Source: Tardiphaga sp. (GTDB lineage Bacteria; Pseudomonadota; Alphaproteobacteria; Rhizobiales; Xanthobacteraceae). From it: a stretch of DNA of 64,000 bases. Position numbers and translations under genes: made by a program. The stretch covers positions 1-64,000 of the forward strand of contig JASBVG010000002.1 of assembly GCA_030147505.1 (NCBI GenBank). Direction: 5' to 3'. This document shows, one piece after another, positions 44,601 to 53,225 of the stretch; the first letter of the stretch is position 1; each line of letters starts with the position of its first letter. The notes under the pieces are model-generated. The model saw nothing but the letters and a program-made list of their open reading frames with translations. It was not told the origin of the DNA and ran no database searches.

Positions 44601-45491
44601 ATGAGCGACCCTGGGGCAGAGGAGATCCAGTTCCTCAAGACGCTTGGAGAGCGTGTCCGAACGATGCGAGGGCTGCGTGGCATGTCCCGTAAGGTTCTCT
44701 CCTCCGCATCGGGCCTGTCCGAGCGCTACATCGCACAGCTCGAAGCGGGGCAAGGCAACGTTTCCATCGTGCTTCTTCGGCGGGTGTCCGCGGCCATGGG
44801 CGCCCCACTCGAGGACATCATTCCGGCAGCAGGCGCATCGCCGGACTCTCTGGTGATCAGGGACCTGCTCCGGACCGCGACGCCGCAGCAGATCGCCAAA
44901 GCCAAAGAGATCTTGTCGGGTCAGGGATCATCGCGTCACGCCGGTATCGCCCTGATCGGACTGCGCGGCGCCGGCAAGACAACGCTGGGCCGCATCGTCG
45001 CCGAGCGGCTGGGCTGGGCATTCGTCGAACTCAACAAGGAAATCGAACGCCAGAATGAACTGTCGATCGCCGAGATCCTGGCACTTTATGGCCAGGAAGG
45101 TTTCCGCCGTAAGGAACATGAGGCGCTCGGGAGCTTGTTGTCTCGCGGAGAACCCATCGTGCTCGCAACCGGTGGCGGCATTGTCTCCGAGCATGTGACG
45201 TTTGACCTCATTCTCTCCTCGTTCTTTACAGTTTGGCTGAGAGCGAAGCCTGAAGAGCATATGGGCCGTGTCCGCAAGCAGGGTGACCTTCGCCCCATGG
45301 CTGACAGCAGGTCGGCCATGGAAGATCTGCGAATGATCCTTCTCAGCCGCGAACCGCTCTATGCGCGGGCAAATGTCGAAGTCGACACGTCCGGCCTTAC
45401 CGTCAATCAGGCCGCCGAGAGGCTGCAGGAGGCGGTCGCACCGCTCGTTGGACACGGCTCGCTCGTACCGCGCGCCGTTGCGACCCACTGA
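44601..45491 (+). CDS. boxR: BoxR/BzdR-type regulator: XRE HTH fused to shikimate-kinase-like domain
   Basis: The protein has 296 residues. The N-terminal XRE-type HTH is at about 15-75 (GERVRTMRGLRGMSRKVLSS, then GLSERYIAQLEAGQGNVSIV). The C-terminal half resembles shikimate kinase, with P-loop GLRGAGKTTLG, ELNKEIERQNELSIAEI, and TGGGIVSEH. In BoxR/BzdR the kinase-like domain senses benzoyl-CoA and releases repression. It is divergent from bclA, the usual arrangement. Confidence 0.93.
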   Translation: MSDPGAEEIQFLKTLGERVRTMRGLRGMSRKVLSSASGLSERYIAQLEAGQGNVSIVLLRRVSAAMGAPLEDIIPAAGASPDSLVIRDLLRTATPQQIAKAKEILSGQGSSRHAGIALIGLRGAGKTTLGRIVAERLGWAFVELNKEIERQNELSIAEILALYGQEGFRRKEHEALGSLLSRGEPIVLATGGGIVSEHVTFDLILSSFFTVWLRAKPEEHMGRVRKQGDLRPMADSRSAMEDLRMILLSREPLYARANVEVDTSGLTVNQAAERLQEAVAPLVGHGSLVPRAVATH

Positions 45492-45985
45492 TGGACACTG
45501 CGACCTGCACGGATCTGACACTCGGTGATCTCCTCGCTGACCGTGGGTTTGATCCCGGTTGCATCGTCGCGACCTATAACGAACTCAACCCGCTCGACAC
45601 CTGCGATGATTTCCGAAGCATCACAGACGTCATCAAGGCGAATGTGCACCACGTCCTCGATCGCATGCAGGACGGTGCCCGAATTGCCGACAATTCCGCA
45701 GTCCTGTCTTTCGTCGCCCTTGGCAAGCGGAAGGCGCTTCTGACGGCATTTCGCCGGTTCAGGCTTCGCCGGCCCGGCATCGTTCCTGGCGACATCGTCT
45801 ATGATTACGATGCTGCACATCTGCTCCACGCATTCATCGCCCGCAGCGATCACCCGTACTTTTACGATGTGGTTGACGAGGCAGGAATGGACGACGTCAT
45901 TGACAGTCTGACGATCGAATGGCCGGATGACAGCGCAGGCCCGATCATGATGGCCAATGACAGTGGCCTGCGTCTGGCCTGCTAG
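45491..45985 (+). CDS. Conserved-looking hypothetical protein downstream of boxR
   Basis: The protein has 164 residues. The start overlaps the boxR stop as TGATG, so it is translationally coupled to boxR. There is no signal peptide or membrane helix. It is acidic (LNPLDTCDDFRSITDV; VVDEAGMDDVIDSLTIEW) with a basic middle (LGKRKALLTAFRRFRLRR). I do not recognise a domain. The coupling to boxR suggests a role linked to benzoate regulation or metabolism (inference). Its stop and the stop of livF on the other strand share a CTAG tetranucleotide (45982-45985). Confidence 0.7.
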   Translation: MDTATCTDLTLGDLLADRGFDPGCIVATYNELNPLDTCDDFRSITDVIKANVHHVLDRMQDGARIADNSAVLSFVALGKRKALLTAFRRFRLRRPGIVPGDIVYDYDAAHLLHAFIARSDHPYFYDVVDEAGMDDVIDSLTIEWPDDSAGPIMMANDSGLRLAC

Positions 45986-46692
45986 ACGCCGAGATGCGCT
46001 TCGAGAATGCCCGGCTGTTGCGCCAGCACCGGCGGACGATCGTCGAAAACAACATGGCCCTTTGCGAGAATGACAATACGATCGGCGATCTGCGACAGCG
46101 CCCTGACGTCCTTGTCGACAACGATGCTCGCGATGCCTTCCGATCGGATGATGCCGAGCGTCTTCCAGATGTCCCGGGATATCAGCGGCGCCAAGCCCTC
46201 CGTGGCCTCGTCGATCAGAAGAAGGTCCGGATTCGTCATCAAGGCGCGTCCGATCGACAGCATCTGCTGCTCGCCGCCGGACAACTGATGTCCGCCATTG
46301 CCGCGCCGCTCATACAGGCGCGGAAACAGATCGAAGATGCGCTTCATGCTCCAGGCCGATCGCCCGTTGAGGCCGGGCCGAGCTGCCATCACCAGATTTT
46401 CGGTCACCGACAGCGATCCGAAAATGCCGCGCCCTTCCGGCACCAGCGCCACGCCGGCGCGTGCGATATGCTCGACCTTCGCGCGTGTGATATCCTTGCC
46501 AGACAGAGTGATGCTGCCGCGCCGATCTGCAATCTGCCCCATCAGCGAGCGGATCAGCGTGGTCTTGCCCATACCGTTACGCCCGATCAAGGCGATCTGC
46601 TCGCCGCGCGAGACGTTCAGGTCGAGCCCATGCAGGACCTGCCCAACTCCGTAAAATGCTTCCAGACCGCGCACCGACAAAAAGCCACTCAT
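45982..46692 (-). CDS. livF: Branched-chain-type ABC transporter ATP-binding protein LivF
   Basis: The protein has 236 residues. Walker A is IGRNGMGKTTLIRSL, the signature LSGGEQQMLSIGRAL, and Walker B DLLLIDEATEGLAP. The LivF-type phrase ARAGVALVPEGRGIFGSLSV is present. It is the last of five overlapping or closely spaced transport genes and overlaps livG by 4 nt. The linked aromatic-acid ligase suggests an aromatic substrate rather than an amino acid (inference). Confidence 0.93.
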   Translation of the reverse strand: MSGFLSVRGLEAFYGVGQVLHGLDLNVSRGEQIALIGRNGMGKTTLIRSLMGQIADRRGSITLSGKDITRAKVEHIARAGVALVPEGRGIFGSLSVTENLVMAARPGLNGRSAWSMKRIFDLFPRLYERRGNGGHQLSGGEQQMLSIGRALMTNPDLLLIDEATEGLAPLISRDIWKTLGIIRSEGIASIVVDKDVRALSQIADRIVILAKGHVVFDDRPPVLAQQPGILEAHLGV

Positions 46693-47456
46693 GCCATGAC
46701 CTCGTCCTCGCCGAGATAGGCCGCGCGCACGGCAGCGTCTGCGCGAATGTCTGCCGGCAGGCCGCTGGCGATGACATGACCGTCCGCCATCACGGTCAGG
46801 CGGTCCGCAAGCTCAAAGACCGCATCCATGTCGTGCTCGACCACGAGCAGTGCGCAATCATGCTTCAGAGAGCCAATCAGTCGGATCATGCTGCGTGCTT
46901 CGGCATGCCCCATGCCGGCGAGCGGTTCGTCGAGCAGCATCACGCGCGGATGTGTGGCCAGCACCATGGCGACTTCAAGCTGGCGCTGTTCGCCGTGTGA
47001 CAGATGCATGGCAGTTACCTCGGCGCGCGCGGACAATCCCGCACGTGCCAATGCGTGTTGCGTCGTCTGGTTGATCTGCGGATTGCGATCGGGCGACCGC
47101 CAGCAATTCAACGGCGATGGCATATGCGACTGCGCTGCCAATCGGACATTCTCGCGGGTCGTGAACCGCGGGAAGATCGTTGTCTTCTGATACGACCGTC
47201 CGACTCCGTACAACGCGCGTTTTTCCGGCGAACAATGCGTCAGATCGCGATCACCAAGTTTGATCTCGCCATCCGTAGACGTCAGATCGCCGGACAGCAG
47301 ATTGATGAGCGTCGATTTTCCGGCGCCATTAGGACCAATCACCGCATGGATCTCTCCTACCCGCAGGTCGAGCGAGACGTTTGACACGGCCGCCAATCCG
47401 CCAAAGCGTTTCGAGAGACCGATGGCCTGCAGGGCGGGCGCTGGTTGTTCAGCCAT
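46689..47456 (-). CDS. livG: Branched-chain-type ABC transporter ATP-binding protein LivG
   Basis: The protein has 255 residues. Walker A is GPNGAGKSTLINLLSG, signature LSHGEQRQLEVAMVLA, Walker B VMLLDEPLAGMG. The LivG-type GVGRSYQKTTIFPRFTTREN region is present. The LSHGE signature (H in place of the usual G) is common in LivG proteins. It overlaps livM by 8 nt and livF by 4 nt. Confidence 0.93.
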   Translation of the reverse strand: MAEQPAPALQAIGLSKRFGGLAAVSNVSLDLRVGEIHAVIGPNGAGKSTLINLLSGDLTSTDGEIKLGDRDLTHCSPEKRALYGVGRSYQKTTIFPRFTTRENVRLAAQSHMPSPLNCWRSPDRNPQINQTTQHALARAGLSARAEVTAMHLSHGEQRQLEVAMVLATHPRVMLLDEPLAGMGHAEARSMIRLIGSLKHDCALLVVEHDMDAVFELADRLTVMADGHVIASGLPADIRADAAVRAAYLGEDEVMA

Positions 47457-48447
47457 GGGTCACCTCCGCAATCGGTTCCGGCTCAGGCGGAGTGACCGGT
47501 GTTTCACGCACCATGCTCAGCAACCGATCGAGACCACTCGGCATGACCAGAACGATAGCGATGACGATGATGCCCTCGGCGAGCTTCCAGTGCTCGGTCA
47601 CGCCTTTCAGCAATTCTTCAAGCCCGACCAGGATCAGCGCACCGATAAACGGACCCAGCACCGTGTGAAGACCTCCGATCAGCACCATGACCAGCACCGT
47701 TGCGGAAAAATGCCATCCAAGGGTCTGCGGTACCACGAACCCGAATTGCGCTGCCGAGAAATAGCCAGCGACCCCTGCCATCATGCACGAGACGATGAAA
47801 GCCGACAGACGCAAGCGAAACACGGGGAAGCCCAGCGCGCGTGCACGACGCTCATTGTCTCGTGCTGCGATCAAAGCGCGCCCGAACGGAGAGTTCACCA
47901 ATCCAGCGAGCAACACTGCCATCAATGCCGTAAAGGCAAGCACAACGAAATAGAACGTCAACGGGCTTTCGAGGTTGAACAGGGTGAACTCGCCGATCTT
48001 CATCGTCGGCTTGTAATTGATGAAGATTCCGTCGGAGCCACCCGAAAACTTTGCATCATGAAACAGGTAGAAAAACATCTCCCCGAAAGCGAGCGTGACC
48101 ATGATGAAGTACACGCCACGCGTTCGTAGCGCGAGTGCACCAACTATCGCGGCCGCGGCTCCGGAGGCCAACACGGCAAGCGGCAGGGTCAGCCAAAGCG
48201 AGGCCGGATCATATTTCGGGGTTGCCAGCGCCAGAACATAGCCGGCGATGCCAAAGAACGCAGCGTGACACAGACTGACGAGCCCGCCATAACCCACGAC
48301 GAGATTGAGCGACATCGCAAGCAGACCGAGAATGATCGCTTTCGTCGCGAACTGGACATAATAGGTCGAGACCAGGAATGGCAACGTCACCGCAAGGATG
48401 ATTGTCAGACCGAGAAGCAGAACGACACGAAAGCCAGTCATATCCAT
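47449..48447 (-). CDS. livM: Branched-chain-type ABC transporter permease LivM
   Basis: The protein has 332 residues with about nine membrane helices. The LivM motif YGGLVSLCHAAFFGIAGY is at about 50-70, and ALRTRGVYFIMVTLAFGEMF and GGLHTVLGPFIGALILVGLEE lie further on. The C-terminus ends in a proline- and glutamate-rich cytoplasmic tail. The start lies 4 nt after the livH stop. Confidence 0.92.
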   Translation of the reverse strand: MDMTGFRVVLLLGLTIILAVTLPFLVSTYYVQFATKAIILGLLAMSLNLVVGYGGLVSLCHAAFFGIAGYVLALATPKYDPASLWLTLPLAVLASGAAAAIVGALALRTRGVYFIMVTLAFGEMFFYLFHDAKFSGGSDGIFINYKPTMKIGEFTLFNLESPLTFYFVVLAFTALMAVLLAGLVNSPFGRALIAARDNERRARALGFPVFRLRLSAFIVSCMMAGVAGYFSAAQFGFVVPQTLGWHFSATVLVMVLIGGLHTVLGPFIGALILVGLEELLKGVTEHWKLAEGIIVIAIVLVMPSGLDRLLSMVRETPVTPPEPEPIAEVTHG

Positions 48448-48451
48448 CGCG

Positions 48452-49324
48452 TCAGATACCTCTCCGGCCCAGTATCCCGTTGGGACGCAGCAACAGCAGC
48501 GCCGCCATCAGGAGGTAGACCAGCACGCTAGACACGCTCGGGAAGAACACCTTGCCGAACGTGTCGGTGAGACCAATCAGTAACGCGCCGATCGCCGCGC
48601 CTTCGATGGATCCGATTCCCCCCAGCACCACGACGACGAAAGACAAGATCAGCATGCCGTCACCCATCCCCGGATAGACTGTCGCGACGGGCGCAACGAG
48701 CGCCCCGGCAAGAGCTGCGAGAGCAATGCCAACGGCGAAAACACCGGAGCTGACGACATCGAAGCTGACGCCGAGCGCCTTCGTCATCTCTCGGTTCTCG
48801 GCCCCTGCGCGGACAATCATTCCGATCTTGCTGAACCGGATCACAGCAAAGATCGCAACCGCAGCCACCAGACCGAACACGCACAAGGCAAGACGGTAAA
48901 CCGGATAGGAGAGATTGTCGGTCAACTGGATCGCACCCTGCAGAAATTCGGGCGGCGATACCGAATGGACATCCTTCCCGAACAGGATCTGTCTGACCTC
49001 GTCGATGACCAGGATCAGCCCGAACGACAGCAACACCTGCGAAAGATGATCGCGCCCGTAAAGCCGCCGCATCAGCGTGACTTCAAGAACGAGGCCGACA
49101 ACGAGGGCGATGATGGCCGCCCCCGCCAACGCAATCCAGAAGCTTCCGGTCGAGGCGGCGAGCCAGAAAGCCAGATAGGCGCCGAGCATATAGAAGGCAC
49201 CGTGCGCGAGGTTGATCACGCCGAGGATCCCGAACACCAGCGTCAGTCCGCTGGCAACCAGGAACAGCGCGGTGCCATACTGGATAGCGTTCAGGAGCTG
49301 AACGCCGAACGTCAACAGATCCAT
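48452..49324 (-). CDS. livH: Branched-chain-type ABC transporter permease LivH
   Basis: The protein has 290 residues, typical for LivH. Features include LLNAIQYGTALFLVASGLTL, FGILGVINLAHGAFYMLGAY and VLGGIGSIEGAAIGALLIGL. It forms the membrane channel with LivM. It follows the binding-protein gene by 50 nt on the same strand. Confidence 0.93.
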   Translation of the reverse strand: MDLLTFGVQLLNAIQYGTALFLVASGLTLVFGILGVINLAHGAFYMLGAYLAFWLAASTGSFWIALAGAAIIALVVGLVLEVTLMRRLYGRDHLSQVLLSFGLILVIDEVRQILFGKDVHSVSPPEFLQGAIQLTDNLSYPVYRLALCVFGLVAAVAIFAVIRFSKIGMIVRAGAENREMTKALGVSFDVVSSGVFAVGIALAALAGALVAPVATVYPGMGDGMLILSFVVVVLGGIGSIEGAAIGALLIGLTDTFGKVFFPSVSSVLVYLLMAALLLLRPNGILGRRGI

Positions 49325-49374
49325 ACTTCCCTCGACCTCTCCGACGATCTACGGCGTCATCCGGGCAGGCCTGT

Positions 49375-50568
49375 TCAAGCCAGCTTGCAGCCGCGGGCGG
49401 GGTCATCCACATTCGGCTGCGCGATCGAGACCAATTCATTACGGCCGTTCCGCACCTCGCGAAGATAGATGTTCTGGATCGGGTTATGCGCCTTGTTGAA
49501 GGAGAGCGGCCCGCGCGGCGAGTCGATCCTGGCAGCGCCCATCGCCGCGACCAGCTTGTCGCGGGCCTTGTGATCGCCGCCCACCGCCGTCAGACCGATG
49601 TCATAGAGCGCGGCAGCGTCGTAACCCTGCACCGCGTAGATGTCGCCATCCTGGCCAGTCTTCGCCTTGAAGGCTTTGAGGAAAGCGACGTTGGCGGGAT
49701 TATCGAGATTGTCGGCGTAGTGGAGCGTTGTCCTGATGCCGTTGGCCGCGGCGCCCTGTGCTTCCAGCGTGCCGTCGGTCAGAAACCCAGCGCCGTAGAG
49801 TGGAATGGTCTTGCGTAGGCCTGATGCATCGTAGTCGCGCACGAATTTCACGGCACCACCTCCCGCAAAGAAAGAAAAGACAGCATCGGGCTTCAATGTC
49901 GCGATCCGCGTGATCAATGCCTGGAATTCGACTTCGGGAAACGGGAGGGTTAGATCCTCGACGATCTTGCCGCCATGTTTCGTGAAATTTTCCGTGAAGC
50001 CACCGATCATTTCGGCACCAGCAGTGTAGCGCCAGGTAATCGTTACCACATTGCGAATTCCGGCATCGTACATGGCCTTGCCTGCCGGGAAGGTCGCTTG
50101 CCAGTTCGAGAAGGACGTCCGGAAGATATTCGGCGCACACATCGGCCCGGTGGCGTCATTGGCGCCGGCATTCGGAATGATCAGCATTGAATTGGTGTCG
50201 CGCGCCACTTTGACCATGGCCATCGCCACGCCTGAGTGAACAGTACCGATCACGATATCTGCCTTCTCGCGACCGACCAGGCGATTCATGTTGTCAGCGC
50301 CGGCTTCCGGCTTCGATTCGTCATCGACCTGGACGAAGATGACGTCACGCCCGCCAAGCTTGCCGCCCTTTTGCTCCACATAAAGACGGAAACCGTTGTC
50401 GATGAACTGACCGAGTTTCGCAAAGGTGCCCGTATAGGGAAGCATCAGGCCGATCTTGATCGGCGCATTCTGCGCGATCGCGGGAGTACGCAAGGACGAT
50501 CCAACCGCAACGCCAGCAGCACCGACCAGCAGTGTTCGACGTGATATACCGAGATCCATGGCCTTCAT
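49375..50568 (-). CDS. livK: Liv-type ABC transporter substrate-binding protein
   Basis: I chose ATG 50568, which has GGGAGGG just upstream, giving 397 residues. The signal peptide carries a twin-arginine-like ISRRTLLVGAAGVAVG. The mature part is a type I binding fold (IKIGLMLPYTGTFAKLGQFI, FIDNGFRLYVEQKGG, IIPNAGANDATGP, YDAAALYDIGLTAVGG). Related proteins in phototrophic and soil Bradyrhizobium relatives bind benzoates or cinnamates. The ligand here is inferred as aromatic from the ligase gene 65 nt upstream. Confidence 0.9.
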   Translation of the reverse strand: MKAMDLGISRRTLLVGAAGVAVGSSLRTPAIAQNAPIKIGLMLPYTGTFAKLGQFIDNGFRLYVEQKGGKLGGRDVIFVQVDDESKPEAGADNMNRLVGREKADIVIGTVHSGVAMAMVKVARDTNSMLIIPNAGANDATGPMCAPNIFRTSFSNWQATFPAGKAMYDAGIRNVVTITWRYTAGAEMIGGFTENFTKHGGKIVEDLTLPFPEVEFQALITRIATLKPDAVFSFFAGGGAVKFVRDYDASGLRKTIPLYGAGFLTDGTLEAQGAAANGIRTTLHYADNLDNPANVAFLKAFKAKTGQDGDIYAVQGYDAAALYDIGLTAVGGDHKARDKLVAAMGAARIDSPRGPLSFNKAHNPIQNIYLREVRNGRNELVSIAQPNVDDPARGCKLA

Positions 50569-50632
50569 TATTCCCTCCCTACTTTGCTTGTTTTTCTCAG
50601 AACCCACGTGGCCTTCGTTTCAACTGAGGCCG

Positions 50633-52495
50633 CTATGCCGGGCAATCGATCCATTGCTCGTCCGCGGCGCCATACATCCGGTCCACGATCTCCGCGCGAC
50701 GCGCAAGGACCGCGCGCTGATTGATGTACCCTTTGTCGGTAATCTCTCCGCCATCGACGGACGGTGGCTCCGTCAGCAAAACCGCGCGCGTCGCATATGT
50801 GGACGAACCACCGCCTCGGGCCCTCAGTTGCGCCAACCCCTGCGCGATCCCGTTCCTCACCGGGAGCGAACGCAGCACATCGGCAAGCGGCTCCTGATCG
50901 GAAGATCCGCTGACCTTCCGGCATGCGGCGATATTCGGGAATATGATAAAGCCGACATGATTCCGGTCATGACCGGTGATGACAACGTCCTGGACCAGCG
51001 GCGCCAGCGCAGCGATAGCTTCGACGCGCAATCTTCCGACGCTAACCCAGGTACCGGTGAGAAGCTTGAAGTCCTCCGAGACACGCCCGTCGAAGAACAG
51101 CCCCTTGTTTGGATCCGCTTCATCAGCGAAAGCCATGGCATCGCCGATCCGATAGAAACCCTCGTCATCGAATGCTTGCGCGGTCGGCTCCGGAGACTTC
51201 CAGTAGCCCGGCGTGACGTTAGGTCCGCGTACCCTGACTTCGAGCTTGTCACCTGACGGAAGGAGCTTGATCTCCACGCCGGGAATGGGAACGCCGACAT
51301 TGCCCGAGCGCATCGCTCGGAAGTGACAATCCAGCGCAAGCGGAGCCGTTTCGGTAGATCCCCACGCCGAGACCATGGGGACAACACGACCAATAGTGGC
51401 CAGTGACAAAGTCTCCAGGCTCTCCCACAGGTTCTGCGGAAGCGCAGCTCCCGCATAGAAGATCAGCTTTGTCTGCGAGAAGAACCGGTCACGCAACGAT
51501 GCATCTTCGCGTAGTGCCGCCACCAGCATTTCGAATCCGCGCGGCACGTTGAAATAAACGGTCGGGATGACTTCGCGCAGATTGGCCAGCGAGAGCTCGA
51601 AAGCGCCGGGCATCGGCTTGCCGGCATCGATGTAGAGCGTCCCGCCATTTCGCAGCACACAGTTGAAGTTGTGATTGGTACCGAAGGTGTGGCTCCACGG
51701 CAACCAATCCAGGATGACGAATTCGCTGATCTCGTTCAGAAACGGCCAGACCTGCGCCCTTGCGGTCTGGTTCGACGTCATCATCCGTTGAGTATTGATG
51801 ACGGCTTTCGGCGCTCCCGTCGAACCCGACGTGAACAGAAGCTTCGCCACCGTATCCGGCCTAACAGCCCGAAACGCACGCTCGACGTCGCCCTCACGAT
51901 CCGAAGCCGATGCAGCGAACACATGACCGCACAGAGTCTGCTCCAAGCTTCCGTCGATGCGGACTGCACGATGTATCCCCTCGATTGCTCTCAGGGCTGC
52001 CCCGTACGCACGGGCATCCGACACGAAGATCGCGCCAGGATCGAGCAATGCGATCAGGCTTCGCAATTTCTCGAAGTCCTTCGACATCAGCGAATAGGCC
52101 GTCGAAACCGAGGCGACTGGAATGCCGACATGCATGGCGGCGAGCATCAGGATGGCGTGATCGATGGAGTTTTCGGAAAGGATGGCGAGCGGTCGCTCCG
52201 GCCCCAGCCCTTGCGCCAGCAGCCACCCCGCAACTTTCCGGACGCGCTGTCGCGCGTCGCCATAAGTGAGATATTGCCATGGTACATCCGCCGCAGACCT
52301 CTGAGCGAGGAAGACTCGCTCGGGCGTGCGCACCGCCCACGTCTCAAGCCACTCGCCGACACAGCGGGGAACGGCGCCCAGCGGGGTATCCGATTTGAGG
52401 AGGACGCTGCCGTCTCGAGTTCTAGAGACAACAATCGATGGTTCGGCGAACAGGTCGCCTGTTGAACTCGTTCGTCGCTGGATCAACGCAGCCAT
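50633..52495 (-). CDS. Feruloyl-CoA synthase-like AMP-forming acyl-CoA ligase
   Basis: The protein has 620 residues, longer than BclA and in the size range of feruloyl-CoA synthase (Fcs). Phosphate-loop motif LLFTSGSTGAPKAVINTQRM, then WLPWSHTFGTNHNFN, typical of Fcs-like ligases. AWGSTETAPLAL and GFYRIGDAMAFADE with KLLTGTWVSVGRLR follow. It probably activates a hydroxycinnamate or similar aromatic acid. It begins the operon that continues into livK-livH-livM-livG-livF, so uptake and activation are linked. No enoyl-CoA hydratase/aldolase (Ech) gene is beside it. Confidence 0.85.
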   Translation of the reverse strand: MAALIQRRTSSTGDLFAEPSIVVSRTRDGSVLLKSDTPLGAVPRCVGEWLETWAVRTPERVFLAQRSAADVPWQYLTYGDARQRVRKVAGWLLAQGLGPERPLAILSENSIDHAILMLAAMHVGIPVASVSTAYSLMSKDFEKLRSLIALLDPGAIFVSDARAYGAALRAIEGIHRAVRIDGSLEQTLCGHVFAASASDREGDVERAFRAVRPDTVAKLLFTSGSTGAPKAVINTQRMMTSNQTARAQVWPFLNEISEFVILDWLPWSHTFGTNHNFNCVLRNGGTLYIDAGKPMPGAFELSLANLREVIPTVYFNVPRGFEMLVAALREDASLRDRFFSQTKLIFYAGAALPQNLWESLETLSLATIGRVVPMVSAWGSTETAPLALDCHFRAMRSGNVGVPIPGVEIKLLPSGDKLEVRVRGPNVTPGYWKSPEPTAQAFDDEGFYRIGDAMAFADEADPNKGLFFDGRVSEDFKLLTGTWVSVGRLRVEAIAALAPLVQDVVITGHDRNHVGFIIFPNIAACRKVSGSSDQEPLADVLRSLPVRNGIAQGLAQLRARGGGSSTYATRAVLLTEPPSVDGGEITDKGYINQRAVLARRAEIVDRMYGAADEQWIDCPA

Positions 52496-52540
52496 GACAG
52501 GTCAACAGCCTCCCCGCTGCCGAAACGCGCTTCCTAACTG

Positions 52541-52594
52541 TGCATGATAATGCACGTGCAGCCATTTTAGCTGCATATTATGCACAATAATGCA
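52541..52594. promoter_or_regulatory. Triple TGCAT/ATGCA palindrome operator upstream of the ligase gene
   Basis: Three inverted repeats lie 46-99 nt before the ligase ATG: TGCAT-GATA-ATGCA (52541-52554), TGCAT-ATT-ATGCA (52572-52584) and TGCAC-AATA-ATGCA (52581-52594). The last two overlap. The pattern suits a dimeric regulator such as a MarR- or TetR-family protein acting on the ligase-liv operon. No candidate regulator gene is adjacent. The rest of the spacer (52496-52852) shows no gene. Confidence 0.7.
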
Positions 52595-52852
52595 TGTTCA
52601 GTGCGGAATGTCAAACGCTTCTAAATGACGCATGACGGAGAGATTGGAATGCGAGGCCTGGTATCTCCCAGCCGCACGGCATGTCGGCACCCCGGCATCC
52701 GGAGGTGAGAACGGCCTACTGACAATCAAATCGGGCGAGCAGACTTGACAGCGAAGGCATGTTTGCTCGCATTCGGCATCCAAGCGAAACCGAGATCGCC
52801 ATCAGCTCGCGACGCCCACCCACAATCCTCGAACGTCTGCTATGCCAGCGTT

Positions 52853-53194
52853 TTACGGCTCGCTGGCAAAGCTCAATGTGCCCGCCGGCTTCAGCGTCTT
52901 GGCATCGAACATACGGATTTCCGTGCGGCCACCAATGTCCAGTGTCACCATGATGCGATCCCCGGCCGCCCCGGTGGCGATGATCTTCGCGCCCTTGGGC
53001 AAAGTCGCTGTCGCGGCCGTGGCGGTCACGGCACTTCCCTCGCTGCGGAAAAGGCGGTAGCCGATCACAACCAGCAAGGCGCCGACGCCGAGCGCCGTGG
53101 TCAGGCCGGCGATCAGCATCATGCGGCGAACGCGGGCGATCATCGCGGCCTGTTCGGCGGTGGGTTCGGGCAGCGCGTCGGCAGGCTGGGTCAT
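52853..53194 (-). CDS. Single-pass membrane protein, DUF6476-like
   Basis: The protein has 113 residues. Residues 1-24 are cytoplasmic, one transmembrane helix spans about 26-48 (MLIAGLTTALGVGALLVVIGY), and a periplasmic beta-rich tail follows (LPKGAKIIATGAAGDRIMVT, then RTEIRMFDAKTLKPAGTL). Short proteins of this form lie next to the RluA-type gene in Bradyrhizobium relatives and are labelled DUF6476, as I recall. It is divergent from the pseudouridine synthase gene with a 31-nt spacer. Function unknown. Confidence 0.8.
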   Translation of the reverse strand: MTQPADALPEPTAEQAAMIARVRRMMLIAGLTTALGVGALLVVIGYRLFRSEGSAVTATAATATLPKGAKIIATGAAGDRIMVTLDIGGRTEIRMFDAKTLKPAGTLSFASEP

Positions 53195-53225
53195 TGAAGG
53201 CTCGTTGAAGAGTAAGGTTTTCGGA

